The translations under genes and the position numbers were made by a program. A model generated the notes under the pieces. That model worked only from the letters and a program-made list of their open reading frames with translations. It made no database searches and had not been told where the DNA came from. Shown here piece by piece: positions 56,551 to 64,000 of a stretch of 64,000 bases of DNA (within the stretch, counting starts at the first letter, position 1; every line of letters begins with the position of its first letter). Origin of the DNA: Thozetella sp. PMI_491 (taxonomy: Eukaryota; Ascomycota; Sordariomycetes; Chaetosphaeriales; Chaetosphaeriaceae); the NCBI GenBank assembly GCA_021432635.1, contig MU270015.1:3020416-3084415 (forward strand), given 5' to 3'.

Positions 56551-57939
56551 TTAGAAGGATAGCAGATATCTGCTGTCGGATGCGGCAAGCGTTCTGCAGA
56601 ATTTGTTGGGCCACTCAAAGTATTTATCATACTCTTTCGGAAGCTGCTGTCCGAGGGTCTCAATCCAAGAAACAACGACGTCTTTGCGCGCCGGGAAGCG
56701 AAGTCTGAGGTTTGGATCGATAAGGTACCTTCCCAGGACGTATTCCAGCAAAAAGCCGTGGAAGATGAGCAGCCTCCCTATATGGTTCTCCGGATGGACA
56801 AAGCTTCTAAACTCATCTTCCTCCATGATAGCAGGCATCACGTACAGCCACACATATTCCTTCCACGCTACAGATTGCTGCGTCAGCATGGCCGACTTGG
56901 GCGGACTGCGTGAAAAGCCTTACCTTCGAACCCGGACTCGGGGACTACTCGCACGATCTTCTGCATCAAACCCAGATACGCTCCTTCCCTTGCGGTCTCA
57001 CAAAGCGGTTCAAGGAGGCGGAGGGACTCCTCGAGCTCGCTTAGGAGCTGCACATCAAGTTCTTGCTCGTGTATCAGCTTAGTAAGGCTCTCTAGGTGCC
57101 CGTCGAGCCGAAAGGTTCGAAATAGCGTCTTTTGATAGAAGTTCGGCGCGAGATGGAAGATGAGAAGGTGAATGCCTCGTGTCATGGTCAGATATTCGAC
57201 CATCGCGTTCGGCATCAGGGCCGCCTGGGAGGCGAGCGCGCTGGTTGCGGCAAACAGCGCGTCTCCTTCGACGGAACTCGTGATCGGTCGGCTGAGGCGT
57301 TGTTTGAGGCCCGCGAGGGCGGCAAGCCGATGTTTCACGGCCTGCTCCGTGTAGTCGACATTGCCATGACGGGAGAGGTGTGTTGCGCCAAGGCCCAGCA
57401 GCGCGTGGGCTAAGTACTCGTGCTGTCTGTTTCATTAGCCGGCAAGTATTCAAACCTACTGAAGGCAGGATTAAGCTAGTGCGCACCTCATGGGACATGG
57501 CCGCACACTGGGCCCAGACGGCCTCCGCATTGAGAGGCAGAGTGGGATAGGCAATTGTGAGGAACTGGTGGAAGAATCGCAGGTCGATCATGTTGAGGTT
57601 GGACCCGGTCGTCTGGAGCGGCATCGATGGAGCGCCAGTTGTCACTTTGCCGCGCACTGGATACTCGCAGACTAGGCTGACGCGGGCACACGAGCTGCAT
57701 CTTGGCCGCTGCTCCTGGCATTTGATCTTACGGCGCTTGCAGTTGAAGCAGCCGGTGCGCGACTTGAAATGGCCCTTGCGGCGGTGCGGCGCGTCAGGAT
57801 TCGGTGGAACTTCCTCGGCCGGCTTCAGCTCCGAAGCCGCAACCACGGACGGTGGGCTGCTGCTGCTGCTCCTCTCGGGGGCGGGTCTACGGCGCACGCT
57901 GGCGGCGGCCGAGTGGGTCTGCACCACCAGCGGCTTCAT
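56551..57939 (-). CDS. Zn2Cys6 transcription factor (422 aa)
   Basis: Three exons (57939-57487, 57422-56924, 56867-56551) join in frame. After a Ser/Pro-rich N-terminus the zinc cluster is RTGCFNCKRRKIKCQEQRP, followed by RCSSCARVSLVCEY, at residues ~61-92 with all six cysteines. The remaining helices are those of the fungal-specific domain type II, with LRFFHQFLTIAYPTLPL and, across the splice, SHEHEYLAHALLGLGATHLS. It is convergent with the oxidase gene, so control of that gene or of the nearby nitrogen block is possible but unproven. Confidence 0.88.
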
Positions 57940-58953
57940 CGATTCAGGCCGGCGCGGCGGAGGGCGGAGAGAGCGTCAGCGTGGGCTTCGGACTCGCCGC
58001 ACTCTCTGCTGCTCGATCGCAAAATTGTGATTCTTTCCTGAGAGATCCAAAACGCCCCTGGAATTGTCCCGCGCCAGATCTAGCCACACACGCGCCCTGA
58101 AGGCTACAGGGCTGACCCCCCGCATGAACGCCGTGGCGCTTGGGCCAACGCAAGCACAGACGCGTAAGCAGCTTTGGAATGTCATTCCGACTCTACCTAG
58201 TAGCTACTACCTCAAGGTACCAGGTGCATGATTAAGTTGTCCCGCAATTATGAATCAATATTCTCTCGTACGAGCGCCAACTACGCCAAGAAGTTGCTGT
58301 TGACGCGAAACCAGTTGTGCCAAAGCGAGTTTCCGGCCAGGTTGAAGCGCAGAAGCGAGCACTAGCAGCATCGGCCCAATTGTTTTGTGTACGGCCTCGT
58401 TTCCCAACAACACCAGCAGTGAGCGGGTTACGTCAGTAGCATGCGACAAGACCCGAAACGCTTAACGTTATGGTCCAACTCCCCTTAAATAAAGCGTGAC
58501 CCATTCGCTCAAGTTGTCAATAGTCCAATGCTCCCAGCCCAAGATCGCCTTCTCTAAGCTCTGAACAGCTCAAGTTTGCTGGTCTACCTATAGCTCCTCT
58601 TACAGTACGTCTATTCTAGTTGGCAGAAGATCAGAAATGAATCTTCGTCTTCCAAGATAGCTAACAGACTTCTTAAATGCATTATCCTGCCCTGCCTTAA
58701 ATATAAAGACTTGGCATTTCTTTGGATCCCGTGCCCCTAGAGACATGATTCACATGAACTCCTGCTTGCTTATGTCGCGGCCTCGGCCTCACTAGCAAAA
58801 ATGAACCTGAAGCCCTAACGACAGATCGATTCTTCGGTCACTTGAACTGATATACCGGAATCAGTGTGAATTAGAACTTGACCATGCTGTGCATCACCCT
58901 TCCTAGGAGTCGTGGCTATGCCGCTCATCTTAAGTATAACAAGGGCACATAGA
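57940..58953. other. Intergenic, no gene seen
   Basis: Promoter of the Zn2Cys6 gene and 3' flank of the bZIP gene. No coding signal beyond chance frames. Confidence 0.4.
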
Positions 58954-59997
58954 TCATAGTTCTATTACCAGTCTCTCTTCTCCGCGGATCTCCCTCCATC
59001 GATTCGTACCGTCGATCAAGTCGGCGCATCCCCGGAGGACAAATCCCCATTTCTTCAAGAACGCTTCCGAGACTTCCCACGCCTCCGGGCTCCACGGTTC
59101 CCCCCAGACCATGACGGCCTGTGGCTCGATGTCATCGAATCCCTCAAAGAGCCCTCCGTACATATCGCGGGCCAAGGCACCAAAGTCGAACTGTCCCTCG
59201 AGCAGGATCAGATTGTCGCGGATAACGGGGAACGGAATTGCGGCATAAATGGGATTGTGGGGCACCGACAACTCTATGGCTGTGGGCTGAAGCGACGGAG
59301 GTATTGAGCGCGGTGGAGGAATCTGGAAAGGAAGGCGCGTGAAATCGCGGCAGTCCGCGTTGTGCGGCATGTCCAAGAGCCCCAAGATGGCATTATTAGC
59401 CAATATAGCTCGCTTGACATTGTATTGGACTAGGGTCAGCAGGCGTTGGTCGACTGGAAGCGGGATGATAAAGCTTCCAAGGCCAGGTGGCTTGTCCGGT
59501 ATGGAACTCTGTAAGACAAAAGACTTAGGGGTTGCCAAAGGAGCGAGCGCGCCGCTTAACGGCCCTCTGGTGTGCGCTGCGGAGGGATGCGGGAAACGTT
59601 CCGCGTTAGTTGAGGTTAGAGGCGGTCCCTCTTGGCTAGCGGTCTTCAAGACCAACTTCCCGTGGCCCATCCAAGGGCTGTCGCAATTTTTCTCCGCCTC
59701 CGAGGCCGACGGGCCCTTCTGCTTCCGGCCTGGTGTATGACCCCCGGTTAGATGGCTCCAATGGCAGGGTGACAACAGGGAGGGAGGCAGGACTAAGTAG
59801 CTTACGCCATGCCCTCTGGTGCAGTCGGTTCTGCCTTCGTCTCCGCTCCGCCGGGTCGGCCACCTCTAACCAATCATCTGCAGCATCCTGTGCCTATTTA
59901 CGTTACTCTACTGTGTCACAGTCCACTGGAGCGATGATGAACTAACCTCGGTCAGCAATGCATGATGGCGATTTTTGTCTGAATCCGCATTTCCCAT
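58954..59997 (-). CDS. bZIP-type regulator with DUF3425 domain (304 aa)
   Basis: Three exons (59997-59947, 59893-59806, 59729-58954) join in frame. The basic region at residues ~30-50 reads AERRRRQNRLHQRAWRRKQK, with the bZIP Asn and Arg pattern NxxxQRAxR. There is no long heptad leucine zipper after it, as is usual in this fungal class. The C-terminal DUF3425 domain has NPIYAAIPFPVIRDNLILLE and then WSPEAWEVSEAFLKKWGFVL. The start exon is short but in good frame. It is head-to-head with the SDR at 60482, and the pair resembles the pair at 62894/63396. Confidence 0.85.
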
Positions 59998-60481
59998 GTT
60001 GGCCATCAACTCTCAAATCCACCAGCGAACAAAGCGATACCAGAATACGGATCGAAGCAGGAAGTTGATAGTTCGAGGCGCTGTGGTTTTCGGCATCGAG
60101 TATAAATGGCGTTGCTTATCCCACCAGCCGAATAAGGAGGAAGGATCCAGCTCTGCCCCCCACAAGAGGGTCATCTGGCCAATGATGTGAGTTACTCTGA
60201 AATGGAACCCTTTGGTTGCTTATGGGCTAACCTGATTAGGGTGCTTTGTGATTGCGAGTGTGGGGCGTCTCACCGTTGGCGTTAAGCCAATTTGGGTGCG
60301 AGCTCTCGTTTGTACAGGCAGTTGAACGGAATCAAGAGCAGCTCGAACGTCATGGCTGCCGCGTACCTGAATACAAATATTAGTACCTATTCTTATTTTC
60401 CGAAGAAGTCTTCGAGACGGTTACTCGGACATGCCGTCTTAACCCCTACTCCTTCTAGCTTACCAAGACAAGAGCGATACC
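59998..60481. promoter_or_regulatory. Divergent promoter of first bZIP/SDR pair
   Basis: A TAAGCCAA motif at 60283-60290 is part of a perfect inverted repeat TTGGC-N5-GCCAA (60276-60290). The same motif is repeated in the promoter of the second bZIP/SDR pair. Binding by the adjoining regulator is inferred. Confidence 0.5.
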
Positions 60482-61573
60482 ATGGCTGCCTTGACGGGCC
60501 TCGTGAACTTCAACCCGGATAAAGAGATTCCATCCCTGGAAGGCAAGGTGATCTTTGTCACTGGAGGTATGTCTTAATGCGAGTCCTTCCGAACCGCAGT
60601 TCTCTTCCTGACAGTCTCAGGCACCGATGGCATTGGAAAGGTCACCGTGGCGGCCCTGGCCAAACATAAACCCGAGCACCTCTACTTCACCGGGCGCAAC
60701 GAAAGTGCCGCCAAAGATCTGATCAGTCAGCTTCAGTCTGAAATTCCAGGCATCTCGCTGACTTTTTTGAAATTTGACCTCTCCTCTCTCGCCTCCGTCA
60801 AGTCAGCTACGACCGGTTTTCAGCACGACCGCCTCGACATCCTCATATGCAATGGAGGCGTCATGGACATTCCGCCTGCCGTCAGCGTCGATGGTTTCGA
60901 AATTCATTTGGCCACGAACCATCTGGGCCATGCCATGCTGATCCGGGGGCTGCTGCCGGTGCTGCTCCGGACGGCGGAGAAGCCGGGGGCGGATGTGCGG
61001 GTTGTGTCGGTGAGCTCGGCCGGCTTCGCGCTACATCCTAAGGAAGGAATCGCGTGGGACAAGGTCAACACTGATATGGCAAGGATACCTTACGTGTGGA
61101 CGAGATATGGGTACGTTGCTATTCTCTATATACAGCCCTTCATCTACTATCCCCATCCCTCCTCTTCCACGCATGGCACGGCTCAGGAAAATGATCTGAC
61201 AAACTGCTATAGACAGAGCAAACTTGCGAACCTCGTTTACGCGACGGAACTTGCCCGCCGATATCCCCAATTACTGAGCGTGTCCATTCACCCAGGATTT
61301 GTCGACACAGACCTAATTCGCAAATCGTCAGTGCTCGGGAAGATCTACATGTACGGCAGACACTGGCTGAGAGGAAACACAACCATCCCGCGAGAAAAAG
61401 GTGCCCTCAATCAGCTGTGGGCGGCTGCCGGTGTAGAAAGGAGCAAGCTTGTCAACGGAGCATATTACATTCCGGTTGCTGTTGTGGGAGAGGTGGATGC
61501 CATCTCCAAGAGCGAGGAGTTTGGCAAAAAGCTATGGAGTTGGACCGAGGAGGTGCTGGACCGTGCGGGATGA
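60482..61573 (+). CDS. Short-chain dehydrogenase/reductase (311 aa)
   Basis: Three exons (60482-60566, 60621-61110, 61213-61573) join in frame. The first splice completes the cofactor motif VIFVTGGTDGIGKVTV (TGxxxGIG). DILICNGGVM stands for NNAG, VVSVSSAGF gives the catalytic serine, and the second splice builds YGQSKLAN with the Y and K of YxxxK. HPGFVDTDL follows. The class resembles retinol-dehydrogenase/WW-oxidoreductase-like SDRs, which are common in fungal secondary metabolism. The N-terminal residues (LVNFNPDKEIPSLEGKV) are typical. Cofactor is probably NADP (GRN after strand 2). Substrate unknown. Confidence 0.87.
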
Positions 61574-61768
61574 AGTGAAGCGTAGCTTGAAATGCTAGAT
61601 AGGATGGGCGCATTGTAATATCAGTCTTTTGATGGCTATGCTGACCTTCCCGGTTTAATGTTTTTTTTTTTCCTTCTTCGAAAGGAGGCAAATTATTGGT
61701 TACAGTATCGCAACCACTCACTCTCGTCCTCACTACTGATCCCACAGTTCGGTTATTGGTTTGCTCCC

Positions 61769-62894
61769 TCACGTCGGTATCGGGTTCTCTCCACGCATTT
61801 CTCGCCACCAGCTCGACTGCCTTGATAGCTCTCCATCCTCATTGCCGACAACGTGCCGCCACTTAGCCAGGAACCACGGGCTCGCTTCCCAGTTTCGCAT
61901 ATCCCAAGGGGCCGCTGTTCCTGCCTGGAGACTCCCGGCGCGGCCCCAGCAGCGCAGGCCGCCGAGGCAGTCGTGGAAGAAATCGTCCTCATCAACATCA
62001 GCACCTCTGTGGATAAGGGCATCCCTGATGGCGGGGAATGGGATGATGTCTATGTATGGGTGGTGACTGTGCGTGATCTGCGTGGGGGTTGGACGCAGGT
62101 CAGGCTTTACGGAATGGAAGATGCGCCGGACTGCCTCGACGAGACGGGCTTGGTGCGCAGAATGAGAGATTCCCGGGCGGAAGAAAGGGGATTCTGAGTC
62201 GGAGGAGCAGTACATAGACTCGGTAATGCCCAGTTCGAGGCAGTTCTCGTTCATGGCGGCGACGACGCAGATGGCCTCGACACGTAGATTAGATGATGGT
62301 GTATCATTGAATGTGCTAGGATACTGGACATGCGACGGAGAGCAACTACACCTGGGTGGATTGCCGCTCGTAGGTGGGGGGACGAGCATGCACGACGTGA
62401 GTGCTGTGTTGTTCATCGACGAAATGAGGTCTATGACGTCCGAATCGAAAGGCCATGTACCCTGCAGGAGGAAATCGTCGAAACCGCTCGGGCTGGCTAA
62501 CACTAACTGGTTGTTCGGAGAACATTCGAACTCCAGAGTGCGGATAAGCTCTTCTTGGCCACTGTCAGGCAAGGCAGACATGGTTAAGTCTTCCTGAGCC
62601 GCATCGACGGGCCCAGCAGGGTCCTCAGCACCCTCAGCCAACGGGGGAAGAGCACCTGCTACCATTCGCTCTAAGCTCTCAATGTGGTGCTTTCTCCGTG
62701 CCCCTCAATGCGCATATGTTAGTGCTACGCAGGGCTGGGAGGGGAGATGGTGTCCGTGGAAAGCACGGACAGGCCTTACTGTAGGTCCTCTGCGCTTCGC
62801 GATTCTGCTGGCGCCGCTTCTCCGGATCCCGCCGCCCCTGGCGCCACGTCTTTGCCCCCCCGGTAGACGCACTACTGTCACGCTCCGTTGACAT
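61769..62894 (-). CDS. bZIP-type regulator with DUF3425 domain (349 aa)
   Basis: Two exons (62894-62780 and 62703-61769) join in frame. The splice completes the basic region: DPEKRRQQNREAQRTYRARR followed by KHHIESLERMV, a canonical fungal bZIP (NxxAQRxYRxR) with a short leucine helix. The acceptor at ATTGAG is chosen because only it keeps the frame and gives the RARRK motif. The C-terminal half is DUF3425, with IDIIPFPAIRDALIHRG and WEASPWFLAKWRHVV and an end like that of the bZIP at 58954 (WWREMRGE versus RWREIRGE). It is divergent from the SDR at 63396. Confidence 0.85.
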
Positions 62895-63395
62895 GTTACT
62901 TGTCGTGCAGATGCGCAATCAATGCGGATTGCCTACGGAATAGATGCTGGCATCATCCAAGGCGTATTGAATTTTTGCGGGGAGCAAAGGTAAGCCAATG
63001 GCTCGCGTAAGCCAACATTGGCTGGATCAGCTAAGCCAATCCGGGCCAAGCAGAGAGTACTAACCACACCCCCGCAGCTTCAAGGGTATAGTTCGCCCAA
63101 AGTATACCAAAATGTGATTCAGGTTGGGCTTCGGGAGGTATGGAGAAAAAAAACAATATTGTTCTGTGAAGCCCTCAGAGCGCGAGTTGCCTCATCCTGT
63201 GCCAATTCTCACTTTTGTCTCAAAACCCGCGTAAGCCACCTTCCACTCGCGTAAGCGACCTTCAACCCGCGATAAGCCAGCTTCACCAGACGGTATGGAT
63301 ATTATGCGCAAGATGCGCTGTGCTGTGAGATGCGTGCCAACAGTCATTGTTCTATCTACGATACTAGATTACCTTCCTACTTTGCATACCCCCAA
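62895..63395. promoter_or_regulatory. Divergent promoter with six TAAGC(C/G)A motifs
   Basis: TAAGCCA-type motifs occur at 62991, 63008, 63032, 63232, 63252 (TAAGCGA) and 63273. Those near 63000 overlap inverted repeats GCCAATG...CATTGGC and ATTGGC...GCCAAT. The last three belong to a ~20-base direct repeat (CCGCGTAAGCCACCTTC-like, 63228-63285). The gap separates a bZIP gene and an SDR. Confidence 0.6.
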
Positions 63396-64000
63396 ATGGC
63401 ACCGACGGTGTTCATCACTGGCACAAGTTCAGGAGTCGGCCTTGCGACTACCCACCTGTTCCTCGAGAAGGGATGGAATGTGGTGGCAACGGCCCGGAAT
63501 CCTGGAACCGCCAATGATCTCCAAGCCATCACCAGTAGTCCCTTTGGCCAGGCTTTGCTGATCGTGACCCTCGATCTGCTAGACCAAGCCACGATCCAAC
63601 CCGCCGTCGAGGCTGCACTGGCTCGTTTCAGCCGAATCGACTGCCTCATCAATAATGCCGGATATGCGCAATATAACCTCGTCGAGCAGGCAACTGTAGA
63701 GGATATTCGCAAGCAGTTTGAGGTGAACGTAGTTGGTATGTCCCTTTACTCAATCTTCTCCCTACTACGTGATACAAGCTAACGCGCTCGTACTAGGACC
63801 CATTTCGCTCATCAAAATCATGCTACCCCATCTGAGGGAGGCGGGAAAAGCAGGAAGCAATCCCGTTGTTGTCAACGTTAGCTCTGGCGCGGCGCACTTT
63901 GGCCTGCCGCTCACGAGCTTATACAATGCGAGCAAGGCGGCGCTAGATATGTTCACCGAGGGAGTGCAGTTCGAACTCGCCGCGCTCGAACCTCCAATCC
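63396..64000 (+). CDS. Short-chain dehydrogenase/reductase, cut by window end
   Basis: Exon 1 (63396-63735) and exon 2 (from 63797) are joined by a 61-nt intron giving NVVGPISLIKIMLPHL. The cofactor motif is FITGTSSGVGLATTHLF, and CLINNAGYAQ (NNAG), VVNVSSGAA (catalytic Ser) and YNASKAALD (YxxxK) are all in place. This is a classical SDR with NADP-type residues (TARN) after strand 2, in the group with fungal acyldihydroxyacetone-phosphate reductase-like enzymes. About 190 residues are visible, and the C-terminus lies outside the window. It is divergent from the second bZIP gene. Confidence 0.88.

Noticed and set aside
1-64000. CRISPR arrays, rRNA genes, intact transposons
   Set aside because: None was seen. 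The only tandem repeats are the minisatellites and the ankyrin array listed.

Overview
The window is nuclear DNA of a filamentous ascomycete. Genes are short, with 44-143 nt GT-AG introns, TAAC-type branch sites and no operons. The families are typically fungal: Zn2Cys6 and bZIP/DUF3425 regulators, HeLo, NACHT-ankyrin and Clr5-ankyrin proteins, GH93, DUF3632 and Dal5-type permeases. A 289-residue HET-s-like protein points to the Sordariomycetes, but the genus is not certain. Intron borders were read by eye. For nearly all intact models the joined exons give a length divisible by three and a continuous family-like protein.

Left part (1-8.4 kb), ordinary genes: a LysM membrane protein, an MFS sugar transporter, a coiled-coil protein with an NFKBIL1-like tail, and a HAD-IIB phosphatase of bacterial type.

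Middle part (8.4-36 kb), an accessory region: a frameshifted pseudogene of a fungal hypothetical family, a decayed NLR (NACHT-ankyrin) gene, a Zn2Cys6 regulator with uncertain introns, a Gln-rich coiled-coil protein, a HET-s-like HeLo/prion protein, a GPI-type wall protein, a 959-residue Clr5-ankyrin protein with about 17 near-identical repeats, a second Zn2Cys6 regulator, a DUF3632 protein, and a 1495-residue Clr5-ankyrin protein. Between these genes lie AT-rich, stop-rich stretches. This is the part of the window concerned with self/non-self recognition and innate-immunity-type receptors.

Right part (36-64 kb), metabolic genes: a 3-hydroxyacyl-CoA dehydrogenase, a secreted GH93 exo-arabinanase, an atypical SDR and a second GPI-type protein. 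Then comes what looks like a nitrogen-scavenging block: a Zn2Cys6 regulator, a 1325-residue 5-oxoprolinase/hydantoinase, a Dal5-type permease transcribed divergently from it across a promoter with four GATA-factor sites, a peroxisomal fructosyl-amine oxidase and another Zn2Cys6 regulator. The window ends with two head-to-head pairs, each a bZIP/DUF3425 regulator facing an SDR. Both divergent promoters carry TAAGCCAA motifs and GCCAA inverted repeats, which suggests a duplicated self-regulated module. The last SDR runs off the end of the window.
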